This document shows, piece after piece, positions 41,482-50,897 of a stretch of DNA of 64,000 nt. The translations under genes were made by a program, and so were the position numbers. The notes under the pieces were generated by a model. That model was given only the letters and a program-made list of their open reading frames with translations. It was not told the DNA's origin and made no database searches. The DNA comes from Microbacteriaceae bacterium 3FA27C10 (GTDB lineage: Bacteria > Actinomycetota > Actinomycetes > Actinomycetales > Microbacteriaceae), in contig SCNI01000004.1 of assembly GCA_005502775.1 (NCBI GenBank), positions 62,001-126,000 on the forward strand, given 5' to 3'. Numbering within the stretch: position 1 is the first letter of the stretch; each line of letters begins with the position of its first letter.

Positions 41482-43083
41482 GTGAGTGAAGATCTGACGA
41501 CGCAGCCCGACATGTACACCACGGCGGGCAAGCTGACCGACCTCAAGAACCGCTACCACGAGGCCGTGACGGCGTCGGGCGAGGCGGCGATCGAGAAGCA
41601 GCACAAGCGCGGAAAGAAGACCGCCCGCGAGCGCATCGAGCAGCTGCTCGACCACGGCAGCTTCGTCGAGCTCGACGAGTTCGTCCGGCACCGCACCCAC
41701 GCCTTCGGCATGGAGAAGTCCCGCCCCTACGGCGACGCGGTCGTCACCGGCACCGGCACCATCCACGGCCGCCAGGTCGCCGTCTACGCGCAGGACTTCA
41801 CGATCTTCGGCGGCTCGCTCGGCGAGGTCGCCGGCGAGAAGATCATCAAGGTGATGGACCTCGCGCTCAAGACCGGCGTGCCCATCATCGGCATGCTCGA
41901 CTCCGGCGGCGCCCGCATCCAGGAGGGCGTGGTCGCCCTCGGCAAGTACGGCGAGATCTTCCGTCGCAACACGGCGGCGAGCGGCGTCATCCCCCAGATC
42001 TCCATCATCATGGGCCCGGCGGCGGGCGGCGCCGTCTACTCCCCCGCGCTCACCGACTTCGTCATCATGGTCGACAAGACCAGCCAGATGTTCGTCACCG
42101 GCCCCGACGTCATCAAGACCGTCACCGGCGAGGACGTCGGCATGGAAGAGCTCGGCGGCGCGCTCACGCACAACAAGATCTCGGGCGTCTCGCACTTCCT
42201 GGCGAGCGACGAGGACGACGCGCTCGACTACGCCCGCGCCCTGCTCAGCTATCTGCCCGACAACAACCTGGCCGAGCTCCCGGTCTACGACTCGGTCCCC
42301 GAGCTCGAGATCACGGATGCCGACCGCAAGCTGAACACGATCATCCCGGATTCGCCGAACCAGCCCTACGACGTGCACACCGTCATCGAGCACCTCGTCG
42401 ACGACGGCGAATTCCTCGAGACCCAGCCGCTCTACGCCCCGAACATCGTGGTGGGCTTCGCCCGCATCGAGGGCCGGAGCGTCGGCATCGTGGCCAACCA
42501 GCCGAGCGCCATGGCCGGCACCTTGAACATCGAAGCCGGCGAGAAGGCGGCGCGCTTCGTGCGCTTCTGCGACTCCTTCTCCATCCCCATCCTCACCCTC
42601 GTCGACGTGCCCGGCTACCTGCCCGGCACCGACCAGGAGTGGACGGGCGTCATCCGCCGCGGCGCGAAGCTGCTCTACGCCTACGCCGAGGCGACCGTGC
42701 CGCTGGTCACCGTGATCCTCCGCAAGGCCTACGGCGGCGCGTACATCGTGATGGGCTCGAAGCAGCTCGGCGCCGACATCAACCTCGCCTGGCCGACCGC
42801 CGAGATCGCGGTGATGGGCGGTCAGGGCGCCGTCAACATCCTCTACCGCGGTGAGATCAAGCGGGCCGAGGAGGCCGGCGAGGATGTCGCGGCCGTGCGC
42901 ACCAAGCTCGCGAACGAGTACACCTACAACGTGGCCTCGCCCTTCCTCGCGGCCGAGCGCGGCGAGCTCGACGGGGTGATCGAGCCGGCGGCGACCCGTG
43001 TGGCCGTCACCAAGGCCTTGCGCGCCCTCAAGACCAAGCGCGCGAGTCTACCCCCCAAGAAGCACGGCAACATCCCGCTGTAG
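41482..43083 (+). CDS. accD: Acyl-CoA carboxylase, beta (carboxyltransferase) subunit
   Basis: A 533-aa carboxyltransferase of the AccD/PccB family that moves CO2 from biotin to acetyl- or propionyl-CoA. [13 protein letters not shown] and [17 protein letters not shown] open the family fold. [28 protein letters not shown] (oxyanion loop), [19 protein letters not shown] and [18 protein letters not shown] are the two crotonase-type active-site regions. Substrate preference is not predictable without alignment. The partner subunits epsilon (49371) and alpha (55194) lie 6 and 12 kb downstream, on the same strand but separated by unrelated genes. GTG start is set by the leaderless -10 box. Confidence 0.95.
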   Translation: MSEDLTTQPDMYTTAGKLTDLKNRYHEAVTASGEAAIEKQHKRGKKTARERIEQLLDHGSFVELDEFVRHRTHAFGMEKSRPYGDAVVTGTGTIHGRQVAVYAQDFTIFGGSLGEVAGEKIIKVMDLALKTGVPIIGMLDSGGARIQEGVVALGKYGEIFRRNTAASGVIPQISIIMGPAAGGAVYSPALTDFVIMVDKTSQMFVTGPDVIKTVTGEDVGMEELGGALTHNKISGVSHFLASDEDDALDYARALLSYLPDNNLAELPVYDSVPELEITDADRKLNTIIPDSPNQPYDVHTVIEHLVDDGEFLETQPLYAPNIVVGFARIEGRSVGIVANQPSAMAGTLNIEAGEKAARFVRFCDSFSIPILTLVDVPGYLPGTDQEWTGVIRRGAKLLYAYAEATVPLVTVILRKAYGGAYIVMGSKQLGADINLAWPTAEIAVMGGQGAVNILYRGEIKRAEEAGEDVAAVRTKLANEYTYNVASPFLAAERGELDGVIEPAATRVAVTKALRALKTKRASLPPKKHGNIPL

Positions 43084-43233
43084 TCGAGGCGGGCATCCGA
43101 GCACGCCGACACGGCGCGTCAGCCGCGAGAAACTGCAAAGTGTTTCAAGAACTGGCACAATAGGCGCAGGACGTCATCCACGAGGGAACACGGGTCGGAC
43201 GATCCGCGGCGTCGGAGGAGACGAACCATCCGA
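43084..43233 (+). promoter_or_regulatory. 150-nt gap with AT-richer patch before the regulator genes
   Basis: The segment about 43128-43163 (around TTTCAAG and CACAATAGG) is poorer in GC than its surroundings and is the likely promoter of the regulator-regulator-kinase set, but no convincing hexamer pair can be picked. GGAGGAG at 43214-43220 is the Shine-Dalgarno, 13 nt from the ATG. Confidence 0.3.
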
Positions 43234-43599
43234 ATGCCCTTACCCACGCCGAGCAACGCCCGCAACGCCCTCGTGGTGGACGACACCCCCGAGCAGGCCG
43301 AGCTCGTGGAGCTGCTGCTGCAGCGCCTGGGCTACGCGGTCGTCACCGTGAACACGGCCGAGGCGGCCATCGTCGCCTATGCCGCCCTCGAACCCCAGAT
43401 CGCCATCGTCGATCTGCTGCTGCCCGGCATCGACGGCTGGGCGCTCGTCACCGCGATGAAGCGCGACGTGCCAGGCTGCCTGCTGCTCGTCACGAGCGTG
43501 CTCGAGCTCGAGGAATACCCGGTGGTCGACGGGGTGCTGCCGAAGCCGTTCAGCGCCGCCGAGCTGGCTGCTGTGCTCGACCGGATGTTCGCCGCCTAG
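43234..43599 (+). CDS. Single-domain response regulator (receiver only)
   Basis: A 121-aa CheY-like receiver with no output domain. ALVVDDTPEQAE has the acidic pair, IAIVDLLLPGIDGW the phospho-accepting Asp, LLLVTSV the switch Thr/Ser and VLPKPF the Lys. All key residues are present. It is followed after 42 nt by a second receiver-only protein and then by a sensor kinase, which suggests a phosphorelay or protein-protein output. ATG spacing from GGAGGAG (13 nt) is long. Confidence 0.88.
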   Translation: MPLPTPSNARNALVVDDTPEQAELVELLLQRLGYAVVTVNTAEAAIVAYAALEPQIAIVDLLLPGIDGWALVTAMKRDVPGCLLLVTSVLELEEYPVVDGVLPKPFSAAELAAVLDRMFAA

Positions 43600-43641
43600 C
43601 ATCCGCGACGGGGCACCACACAGACAAGGGGACACCACACC

Positions 43642-44013
43642 ATGCGGGTTTTGATTGCCGACGACGACCAGGATCTGTGCGATCTCATCACGATCGCCGT
43701 GGAGAAGGCCGGCTACAGCGTGGTCGCAGCAGTATCGAACGGCGCTGACGCCTGGCACGTGCTGCATGAGAGCGACGAGGTGGACCTCGCCGTGCTCGAC
43801 ATCTCGATGCCCGAGCTCACCGGCCTCGAGCTCACGGAGAAGATCCGAGCCGACCCGGAGCTGCGGGAGCTGAGCATCCTCATCATCACCGCCAACGTGC
43901 AGCCGAGCACCGCGGAGGCCGTGCACCTCGCCGGGGCGAACGGCCTCATCACGAAGCCGTTCGTGGTGATGGATCTGATCGCCTTCGTGCGCGACGTGGC
44001 CGATCGCCTCTGA
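43642..44013 (+). CDS. Single-domain response regulator (receiver only)
   Basis: A 123-aa receiver: RVLIADDDQDLCDLI (acidic cluster), LAVLDISMPELTGLEL (phospho-Asp), LSILIITANV (Thr) and GLITKPFVVMD (Lys). No DNA-binding domain. The TGA stop shares its last base with the ATG of the kinase (TGATG), so this receiver is the most probable direct partner of that kinase. AAGGGGA is 9-10 nt before the ATG. Confidence 0.9.
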   Translation: MRVLIADDDQDLCDLITIAVEKAGYSVVAAVSNGADAWHVLHESDEVDLAVLDISMPELTGLELTEKIRADPELRELSILIITANVQPSTAEAVHLAGANGLITKPFVVMDLIAFVRDVADRL

Positions 44014-45734
44014 TGCCCACCGCTCGCGGGAGGGCCCGCCGCTTTCTGGACACCGCCGATCGGCCGGCGATCAAGCAGGTGCCCACGGCGGCGGTGTTCC
44101 TGCTGGCGAACGTCTTCATCCTCCTTCCCGGGTCGGACGGCTCCGTCGAGGCGAGCCCCACCGGGGTTCTCGTCGCCGACCTCGTCGTGGTGGTCGCCAC
44201 CGCGCTCGCCTTCGTGGTGCCGTGGGATCGGCACGGCCGCAGCTGGCAGCTCATCGTGCCGCTCGCGAGCATCGCCGCCATCATCATCCTGCGCATCGCC
44301 ACCGGCGGCGCCCAGTCGCCCTACGGCGGGCTCATCCTGATTCCGATCGTCTGGATCGCCGCCGAGGCAGGCCGGCGCAACGTGGCGATCGTGCTCGCGG
44401 CCGTGGCCGTGAATCTCACCCTGCCCTATGCGATCGGGCAGTCCCACGTCTCGGGAGCGGAGGACTGGATCCGCGTCGCCTTCACCCCCATCACCTTCAC
44501 GATCGCCGCAGCGCTCATCAACCAGATCGGCGCGGTCTCGCGCTCCCGCCAGCGCAGCGCCGACTCCCTGCTCGCCGAGCGCGACGAGCTCATCGACTCC
44601 CTCGCCGAGGCCGTGCGCGTCGCCGAGCACAGCGAGAAGGAGGCGGCGGCGGCCGCGCGCCTGATGAACAGCGTGTGGGATGCGATCACCGAGCAGGCCA
44701 TCATCGGCACCGACCTCGAGGGCGCGATCGACGTCTGGAACGGCGGCGCCGTGCAGATCCTCGGCTACTCCGAGGAGGAGGCGCTCTCGGGGATGCGCAT
44801 CGTCGACCTTCACCTGCGCGAGGAGATGCCAACCGAGACCGGCACGGGGCGAATCCCTTTCCCCGGCCGCTTCGCGGCGCTCACGGGCATCGCCCGCGAC
44901 GGCTCGGCCGACGTGCGCGACTGGACCTATCGCCGGCGCGACGGCTCCACCTTCCCCGCTCAGGTGGCGATCACCCAGAGAACGGATGCGCTGGGTCGGC
45001 CCTCCGGCTACATCTTCGTCGCGACCGACGAGACGCGGGCGAAGGAGATCGAACGCCTGAAGGACGAGTTCTCCGGGCTCATCTCGCACGAGCTCCGCAC
45101 CCCGCTCAGCTCCATCCTCGGCTATGCCGAGCTCCTGCGCCTCGACGACGACCCTCCGCTGAGTGCACCGCAGCAGAAATACCTCGGCATCGTGGAGCGG
45201 AACGCCAAGCGCCTGCTGCAGCTCGTCGGCGACCTGCTGTTCACCGCCCAGGTGGAGGCGGGCCGGTTCTCGATCGCGGCGGTTCCGGTCGATCTGCGCG
45301 CCCTGCTCACATCCTCGGCCGAGAGTGCCCGGCCGAACGCCGAGAAGGGGGGCATCGCGCTCGAGCTCGTCGACGAGGGCGGACCGCTCCGGCTCACCGC
45401 CGACCCCACCCGCCTCGGGCAGGCGATCGACAACCTCGTCTCGAACGCCGTGAAGTTCACCCGCCGCGGCGGCGCCGTGCGCCTGGAAGCCCACCGCGAG
45501 GACTCCCGCGTGGTGATCACCGTCACCGACACGGGGGTGGGCATCCCGGCCGACGAGCTCGATCGCCTGTCGGAGCGCTTCTTCCGCGCCTCGACGGCCA
45601 CCAAGAACGCCGTTCAGGGCGTGGGGCTCGGCCTGACCATCACGAAGGCCATCGTGGTCGCCCACGGCGGAACCCTCGCCATCGCGAGCACGATCGGCGA
45701 GGGCACCTCGATCGCGATCGACCTCCCGGCCTGA
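44013..45734 (+). CDS. Membrane sensor histidine kinase with PAS domain
   Basis: A 573-aa protein. About six hydrophobic segments in residues 25-175 form an integral sensor domain without large outer loops. A helix with heptads (about 178-215) leads to a PAS domain (about 220-340). HisKA is at about 350-415 with FSGLISHELRTPLSSILGY (phospho-His), then HATPase with DNLVSNAVKFT (N box), VTDTGVGIPADE (G1) and GVGLGLTITKAIVVAHGG (G2). All catalytic boxes are intact. Translationally coupled to the upstream receiver. It converges on galE. What it senses is unknown; a quinone, light or redox signal through the PAS domain is possible but not shown. Confidence 0.92.
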   Translation: MPTARGRARRFLDTADRPAIKQVPTAAVFLLANVFILLPGSDGSVEASPTGVLVADLVVVVATALAFVVPWDRHGRSWQLIVPLASIAAIIILRIATGGAQSPYGGLILIPIVWIAAEAGRRNVAIVLAAVAVNLTLPYAIGQSHVSGAEDWIRVAFTPITFTIAAALINQIGAVSRSRQRSADSLLAERDELIDSLAEAVRVAEHSEKEAAAAARLMNSVWDAITEQAIIGTDLEGAIDVWNGGAVQILGYSEEEALSGMRIVDLHLREEMPTETGTGRIPFPGRFAALTGIARDGSADVRDWTYRRRDGSTFPAQVAITQRTDALGRPSGYIFVATDETRAKEIERLKDEFSGLISHELRTPLSSILGYAELLRLDDDPPLSAPQQKYLGIVERNAKRLLQLVGDLLFTAQVEAGRFSIAAVPVDLRALLTSSAESARPNAEKGGIALELVDEGGPLRLTADPTRLGQAIDNLVSNAVKFTRRGGAVRLEAHREDSRVVITVTDTGVGIPADELDRLSERFFRASTATKNAVQGVGLGLTITKAIVVAHGGTLAIASTIGEGTSIAIDLPA

Positions 45735-45774
45735 CGGCCAGCGCCGTCGGTGCCCGGGCCTGCGCGGGCGGGGA

Positions 45775-46752
45775 TCAGGCGGTCGCGGTCTCCGCCGCGT
45801 GCTGCCGCGCGTTCCAGGCCGACACCACCATCTCATCGAGGGTGTGACGCATCCGCCAGTGCAGGTCGCGGGCGGCGAGCTCGCCGGTGGCCACGATGCG
45901 GGCCGGGTCGCCGGGGCGCCGAGCCGTGATCTCCGGCTCGAACGGGATGCCCGTGGCCGCCGCGACGGCCGTCATGATCTCGCGCACCGAGACGCCGTCG
46001 CCCGACCCGAGGTTGTAGGCGGGCAGGAGGAGCGACCCCTCGTCGAGCTTGCGCGCGGCCTCCACGTGGGCGAGGGCGAGGTCGGCCACGTGGATGTAGT
46101 CGCGCACGCAGGTGCCGTCGGGCGTGGGGTAGTCGTCGCCGTTGATGCGCGGCGTGCGGCCGGCGAGGAGGGCGTCGAACACGAGCGGGAACAGGTTGTG
46201 CGGGCTCGAGTCGTAGAGCTCGACGCTGCCCGAGCCCACCACGTTGAAGTAGCGCAGCGAGGTGTGCCGCAGGCCCGCGGCCACGCCTTGATCGCGCAGC
46301 AGCCACTCGCCGATGAGCTTCGACTCGCCGTAGGGGCTCTCGGGGTTCTTGGGGGTGTCTTCGGTGACGATGTCGGTGGGCGGGGTGCCGTAGACGGCGG
46401 CGCTCGACGAGAACACCGCACGGTCGATGCCGGCGTCCTGCATGGCCTGCAGCAGCACGGCCATGCCGGTGACGTTCTGCTCGTAGGTGTGCAGCGGGCG
46501 CTGCACCGAGACGCCGGCGTACTTGAAGCCGGCGATGTGGATGACTCCGGTGACCTCGTGCTCGGCGAGCGTCTGCTTCACCAGGCCCGCGTCGAGGATG
46601 CTGCCCCGCACGAACGGGACGGAGGCCGGCACGAAGCTCTCATGACCGCTCGAGAGGTCGTCGAGCACCACGCACGGCATCCCGGCTTCGCCGAGGGCCG
46701 CGACCACGTGCGATCCGATGTATCCTGCTCCGCCTGTGACAAGCCAGGTCAT
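45775..46752 (-). CDS. galE: UDP-glucose 4-epimerase
   Basis: A 325-aa extended SDR. WLVTGGAGYIGSHVVAALG binds NAD, VIHIAGFKYAGVSVQRPL, SSSAAVYGTP (catalytic Ser) and SPYGESKLIGEWLL (Tyr-x3-Lys) are GalE features, and LRYFNVVGSG, NLFPLVFDALLAGR and TCVRDYIHVADLA complete the pattern. It interconverts UDP-glucose and UDP-galactose for wall glycans and galactose use. TAGGGT at 46788-46783 and GGGAGG before the ATG give it its own promoter and a normal leader of about 25 nt. Confidence 0.94.
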   Translation of the reverse strand: MTWLVTGGAGYIGSHVVAALGEAGMPCVVLDDLSSGHESFVPASVPFVRGSILDAGLVKQTLAEHEVTGVIHIAGFKYAGVSVQRPLHTYEQNVTGMAVLLQAMQDAGIDRAVFSSSAAVYGTPPTDIVTEDTPKNPESPYGESKLIGEWLLRDQGVAAGLRHTSLRYFNVVGSGSVELYDSSPHNLFPLVFDALLAGRTPRINGDDYPTPDGTCVRDYIHVADLALAHVEAARKLDEGSLLLPAYNLGSGDGVSVREIMTAVAAATGIPFEPEITARRPGDPARIVATGELAARDLHWRMRHTLDEMVVSAWNARQHAAETATA

Positions 46753-46782
46753 GGTGTCCTCCCGCTCGATCGTCCAGAGGAA

Positions 46783-46788
46783 ACCCTA
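46783..46788 (-). promoter_or_regulatory. Putative -10 box of galE
   Basis: TAGGGT on the minus strand, 30 nt before the ATG, with GGGAGG in the leader 7-12 nt before the start. A leadered contrast to the leaderless genes in the window. Confidence 0.45.
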
Positions 46789-46811
46789 TCGCCCGGACGA
46801 GAACCCCCGTC

Positions 46812-49322
46812 TCACCGCACCAGGGTCCTGACGAGCGAGACGGCCTCCTTCGCCGACATCGAGGGCAGGTAGGCCCGGCCGATCGCGCCGCCGATGGTGG
46901 GCAGCGCCAGCGGGTCGGGATAGGCCATGTAGATGGTGTCGTACGTCGGGTTGAACTTCGCCTTGAACTTGAAGAGCGAGGAGAAGCCGTAGGCCGGCTC
47001 CAGGGTGCGCGCGAGGAACTCGGAGAGCTCCGTCATCACGGTCGGCGCCGGCGGCTCCTCGCCCTTCGGCACGGGCGGCTGCGCGAGCGGGGCGCCCGAG
47101 AGGCTCAGCACCTCTACGCCGAGCTCCTTCATGTGCAGGGCCGAGGAGGCGATGAGGTACTCCATCACCCCCGGCATCGAGCCGTCGGCCCGGCGCATGA
47201 AGTCGAGCGTGTAGCCCACCGCCACGCCGTTGCGGTACACGGGCAGCCAGCTCGTGACCGCCGCGATGCGGCCTTCGGCGTCGATCGCGAGCATGAGAGC
47301 GACATCCGGGTCTTTGATCTCCTCGAGCGCGCCGAGGGTGAAGCCCATCTCGGGCAGCTCCTTCTCCGACACCCAGGCCTCGGAGATGGCGTTGATCTGC
47401 GCCACCTTGCTGCGCGAGAGCTCGTCATAGGTGGTCCAGACCGTGGTCATGCCCTCGCGCACGCCCTTGTTGAGCGAGGAGCGCACGTTCTGCCACGACT
47501 TGCCGGCCATCTCGAGCGTCTGCGGGTGCATGAGCGTCTCCTCGCCCACCGACATGTGCAGCCAGCCCATTCCCTCGAACACCGGCAGGAACTGCTCGTG
47601 CACGCTGTAGAAGACCGGCACCCAGCTGCGCGCGTCGCAGAAGGCGGCGAAGTCCAGGACCACCTGCTTCTCGGCACCCGGCACGCACACCGGGTCGGAC
47701 ATCGTGATGGCCACGCCGTTGATCACCCGGTAGGCCACGGCCGCATCGCCCGCCTCGTTGAACCAGTAGACGTTGCCCGGCCACGTCGTCATCCAGCCGA
47801 GCGTCCCCCCGCCGCCGCGGCGCAGCAGGGCGCGGATGCGCTGCGGGTCGCCCACACGCACCGACTGCTCGCTCGCGGTGAGCAGCTGGACCGCCGCCAC
47901 CGTGAACACCGCCCAGAAGACCGGGCCGATCCACTGGAAGAGGAAGAGCACGACGGATGCCGTGGGTACGGCCAGGAAGCCCGTCATGCCCACCAGGGTG
48001 ACCGGGAGGAACCGCCGCGGCACGTCGAGCACGAGTTCGACGATCGTGGTTCCGGGCGGGTTGTAGCTGTCGAGCGCGAAGGAACCGGCCACGAGGTAGA
48101 TCGCCGCCAGAACGACGAACGCGCCCGCCACCACGACCACGAACCGGATGAACGCCTCCCGCGGCGCCTTGAGGGCGAAACGCCGGCGGGAGAGGAAGAG
48201 CATCAGTGCCACGGCGAGGGGCACCGCGATGGTCGAGCCGCCCCACACGACGTACTCGCCGATGTCGATCGCCTGCAGGTCGGGCTCGGAGGTCGCGGTG
48301 TCGACGAAGCCCGCCACCAGGCCGAGGAAGACGAAGGCCAGGACGATGAGAGCGAGGTTCGTGACGATACCGAGCCAGAGCGCGAAGCGCCGCCCGCGGC
48401 GCAGTCCCCAGGCCGAGACGAGCAGCAGGGCCAGCGGAACGAAGGTGAGCACGACGGGCCCGAGGCCACCGAGGGTGGAGAGGCGGCTGATGCTCTCGCA
48501 GATGGCGGAGGTCGAGCTGGAGCACAGCGCGGTGATGTCACCCGCGCTCGGGAAGATGTCGCCGTAGAAGCTGCCGGCGAGGCCGAACGCGCCGCTCGAC
48601 CCGGGGTTGAGCAACGAGATGAGGGGGCCGAGCGCGGTGATCAGCACGATGGTGGCGATGAGCACGCGCACCTCACCGAAGGAGCTCTTCAACCACACCA
48701 CCCGGCGGCGGCTCCGGCCGACGAGGAAATGCCCGATCACGAGTCCCGAGATCGCCGCGATGAGCCGGTAGACGTTCGAGGTGTCGCCGTCGTAGAGGGC
48801 GAACATGATGAGGAAGCCGAAGGACACCAGACGCACCCGGCGGCGCCAGAGCGGACCCATGAAGGCGCTCGCGGCCAGCAGCGCGCCGACGATCGGGGTG
48901 ATTGGGTCGCCCGTGAGATCGAAGCTCGTGCCGTTCGCCCACCATTCCCCCGCGAGCGAGCCGATCCACTGCACGAGCACGCCGAGGCCCACGCCGAGCA
49001 GCCCGGTCGCGAAGAACACGGGAAGCAGGCGGCGCCGGCCGAGCAGCCGTTCGGCGACGCCGAGGAGCACGATCGAGGCGAGGATCGACAGCACGAGCTG
49101 GAACGGGTCCCACGGCACGAATAGGGCGGTGACGATCGTCCACCAGTTGCCCATGTCGACGACGGTGGTGACGCCGGCGGTCCAGAAGGCCTGGGTGTCG
49201 GCCGAGGCCGGCCCGAAGAAGGTGCCGGTGATGAGGGACACCACCAGGACGACCGCCGCGAAGGCGAGGCTGAACGGGATCGTCACGAGGTAGTTCCGCG
49301 CGAAGATGACGGTGTTGCGCAT
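46812..49322 (-). CDS. mprF: MprF-like phosphatidylglycerol lysyltransferase/flippase (DUF2156)
   Basis: An 836-aa membrane protein. The N-terminal 480 residues have many hydrophobic segments, including a rhomboid-like part (WTIVTALFVPWDPFQLVLS). The C-terminal cytoplasmic domain (about 515-836) is the GNAT-like aminoacyl transferase fold, with GDAAVAYRVINGVAITMSDP, VPVFYSVHEQFLPVFEGMG, MHPQTLEMAGKSWQNVRS and PGVMEYLIASSALHMKE. Such proteins transfer an amino acid from aminoacyl-tRNA to phosphatidylglycerol, lowering surface charge. The amino acid is not predictable. ATG 49322 has GAGGGG 10 nt upstream; the longer open frame to 49571 is not used. Divergent from the carboxylase epsilon gene, with overlapping promoters. 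Confidence 0.88.
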   Translation of the reverse strand: MRNTVIFARNYLVTIPFSLAFAAVVLVVSLITGTFFGPASADTQAFWTAGVTTVVDMGNWWTIVTALFVPWDPFQLVLSILASIVLLGVAERLLGRRRLLPVFFATGLLGVGLGVLVQWIGSLAGEWWANGTSFDLTGDPITPIVGALLAASAFMGPLWRRRVRLVSFGFLIMFALYDGDTSNVYRLIAAISGLVIGHFLVGRSRRRVVWLKSSFGEVRVLIATIVLITALGPLISLLNPGSSGAFGLAGSFYGDIFPSAGDITALCSSSTSAICESISRLSTLGGLGPVVLTFVPLALLLVSAWGLRRGRRFALWLGIVTNLALIVLAFVFLGLVAGFVDTATSEPDLQAIDIGEYVVWGGSTIAVPLAVALMLFLSRRRFALKAPREAFIRFVVVVAGAFVVLAAIYLVAGSFALDSYNPPGTTIVELVLDVPRRFLPVTLVGMTGFLAVPTASVVLFLFQWIGPVFWAVFTVAAVQLLTASEQSVRVGDPQRIRALLRRGGGGTLGWMTTWPGNVYWFNEAGDAAVAYRVINGVAITMSDPVCVPGAEKQVVLDFAAFCDARSWVPVFYSVHEQFLPVFEGMGWLHMSVGEETLMHPQTLEMAGKSWQNVRSSLNKGVREGMTTVWTTYDELSRSKVAQINAISEAWVSEKELPEMGFTLGALEEIKDPDVALMLAIDAEGRIAAVTSWLPVYRNGVAVGYTLDFMRRADGSMPGVMEYLIASSALHMKELGVEVLSLSGAPLAQPPVPKGEEPPAPTVMTELSEFLARTLEPAYGFSSLFKFKAKFNPTYDTIYMAYPDPLALPTIGGAIGRAYLPSMSAKEAVSLVRTLVR

Positions 49323-49354
49323 GCTGACGATTCCCCTCTGATCCCAGGGTTCTA

Positions 49355-49363
49355 ATGTAGCCT
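49355..49363. promoter_or_regulatory. Overlapping divergent -10 boxes of mprF and accE
   Basis: Minus-strand TACATT (49360-49355) fits mprF with a 25-nt leader carrying AGAGGGG. Plus-strand TAGCCT (49358-49363) ends 7 nt before the GTG of accE (leaderless). They share three bases, so polymerase cannot open both at once. Confidence 0.45.
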
Positions 49364-49370
49364 CGTCGTC

Positions 49371-49607
49371 GTGAACGACTCGACCCCGACATCCCCGTCC
49401 GAGCCCGCGATCCGGGTGCTCTCGGCGAATCTGACGCCGGAGGAACTCGCCGCCGTCACCGCCGTGATCGACGCGGCGGTCGAGGAGGAGCTCGCCGAGG
49501 TGCTCGACGAGGTGCAGATCGGCCCGTCGGCCTGGGAGCGCAGCCAGCGCGCCCTGCGCACGCCCCTGCATCCGGGGCCCGGCGAATGGCGCTCGTTCTC
49601 CGGCTGA
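49371..49607 (+). CDS. accE: Acyl-CoA carboxylase epsilon subunit
   Basis: A 78-aa protein of the actinobacterial AccE/PccE family. IRVLSANLTPEELAAVTAV and a C-terminal WERSQRALRTPLHPGPGEW are the family features; the middle is Glu-rich. Epsilon subunits bind the alpha and beta subunits and raise activity of the carboxylase complex. Usually the gene follows the beta gene directly; here it stands alone 6.3 kb away behind galE and mprF. GTG is 7 nt after TAGCCT. Confidence 0.88.
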   Translation: MNDSTPTSPSEPAIRVLSANLTPEELAAVTAVIDAAVEEELAEVLDEVQIGPSAWERSQRALRTPLHPGPGEWRSFSG

Positions 49608-49811
49608 GTCCCATGCATCGATTCTGGATGCTCGCTGGGCGCTCTCTGGAAGAGATCGCGAAAATGTCCACCGAAATGCCTACTGCGCCCGTGTCTCCGG
49701 CCGACCAGGATGGATATCGCTAGGTGTGTTTCTTCGGAACCGCATCGCCGGACACAGGTCGACTAGGGTAAGCGGGCCCGTATCCGGGGGCGAGTCAGGG
49801 CGGTATTCGGG
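49608..49811. other. 204-nt gap between accE and the membrane sensor operon
   Basis: No gene is supported here. The hairpin described at 49791 lies at its right end. The segment 49640-49735 is less GC-rich than average and shows no recognisable promoter or RNA. Confidence 0.4.
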
Positions 49812-49827
49812 TTATCGTCCTGACTCG
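49791..49827 (-). terminator. Hairpin at the end of the two-component operon
   Basis: CGAGTCAGGGCG (49791-49802) pairs with CGTCCTGACTCG (49816-49827), 12 bp with one G-U, 13-nt loop. The stop codon of the gene ending at 49812 lies in the loop. There is no clear T run. Probable terminator of the minus-strand operon 49812-52880. Confidence 0.45.
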
Positions 49828-50897
49828 AAGCTTTCCGGGGGTCGATGCGAATCGGCCCCCGGGTCTTCATGTCGGGGCACCTCGAGCCAGAGTTCGAGTT
49901 CGGTGTCGTCGCTCGTCCCCCCGGCCGAAGTCGCATCCGCACCCGCCCCCGACTCCGCGGTCCGCAGGCCCACGATCGTGACGGCCACCTCGTCGTCGTC
50001 GTGGTGCGCCGTGCGCACCACGACCCGGTCGGCCGTCGTGCTGCCGATCTGGCGCGCGATCACGGCTGTGATGCGGGCATGCTCGGCCCGGTCGAGGTCG
50101 TCGATGCCACCGTCGTCGAACAGCGTCACCTCCACGCCGCGGCGCCTCGCCGCGAGCACCTCGCGACGCACGGAGTCGTCGAGCAGGCGGCGGCCGCGGA
50201 TCTCGTCGCGCATCGCCGCCTCGAGGTGCCGGCACTCCTCGCGCTCGGCCTCGTCGAGCCGGCCGTCGCTCGTGACGATGAGGCGCAGCATGGGCGCCAC
50301 CATCCGGTCCATCTGACCGAGGCGCACCCGGCGCTCGTAGAACTCGGCCTCTTCCTGGGCGTGCCACTCCGCCGCACGCTGCTCGGCCTGCTCGAAGAGC
50401 GCCGCCTCGCGCGAGGAGCGCACGATCGACACCGTGGTCACGTGGGCCACGCCCACCCAGATCGGGCCGCCGATGGCTCCGAGGGCGGCGAGCGCGAGGG
50501 GATCGTGCGACCACGCGAGCACGGCCGCGAGCATCACCACGATGCCGGCCCAGGCGAACCACGGGCGCTGGCGCACCACCGTGATGGTCATCAGGGTTCC
50601 GACCGCGCCGATGAACCACGTGGCGTAGCCGTTGTCGGCCGCCGGGTCGAGCTGCGGGAGCACGAGGATGAAGCCCACCGCGGTCACCGCGAGATTCACG
50701 GCGGCGACGCCGAGGGGCATCCGCAGAGTCGGCGAAGGCGCGAGGCTGAGGGCGCTGGCGGCGCCATAGAGCGCCATCGCCACCACCGACGGCCACGGCG
50801 ACGCGGGCACGCCGATCGCATAGAGGCCGAGCACGATGTGGTACGCCGAGAACAGGGCGGCGAGCCCGACCAGCAGGATGCGGGGCATCGAGATCAT
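49812..50897 (-). CDS. Membrane protein resembling a degenerate sensor kinase
   Basis: A 361-aa protein in an operon with a LuxR-type regulator and a kinase. Five to six helices occupy residues 5-165, then a coiled helix rich in Glu, Gln and Arg (about 170-225) takes the place of a dimerisation domain. The C-terminal part follows the spacing of a kinase ATPase domain (HARITAVIARQIGSTTADRV, EVAVTIVGLR), but no N, G1 or G2 box is present. It therefore cannot be an ordinary kinase and may be an accessory sensor that pairs with the true kinase. This reading is inference from spacing. ATG overlaps the kinase stop (ATGA). Confidence 0.75.
   Translation of the reverse strand: MISMPRILLVGLAALFSAYHIVLGLYAIGVPASPWPSVVAMALYGAASALSLAPSPTLRMPLGVAAVNLAVTAVGFILVLPQLDPAADNGYATWFIGAVGTLMTITVVRQRPWFAWAGIVVMLAAVLAWSHDPLALAALGAIGGPIWVGVAHVTTVSIVRSSREAALFEQAEQRAAEWHAQEEAEFYERRVRLGQMDRMVAPMLRLIVTSDGRLDEAEREECRHLEAAMRDEIRGRRLLDDSVRREVLAARRRGVEVTLFDDGGIDDLDRAEHARITAVIARQIGSTTADRVVVRTAHHDDDEVAVTIVGLRTAESGAGADATSAGGTSDDTELELWLEVPRHEDPGADSHRPPESFESGR

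Noticed and set aside
47133-49124. 663-codon plus-strand open frame rich in Arg, Glu and His
   Set aside because: Antisense to mprF; no motif or plausible start.
49608-49811. Small gene in the gap after accE
   Set aside because: A plus-strand frame from 49726 continues antisense into the next gene and has a Ser/Arg-rich shadow composition; no Shine-Dalgarno.
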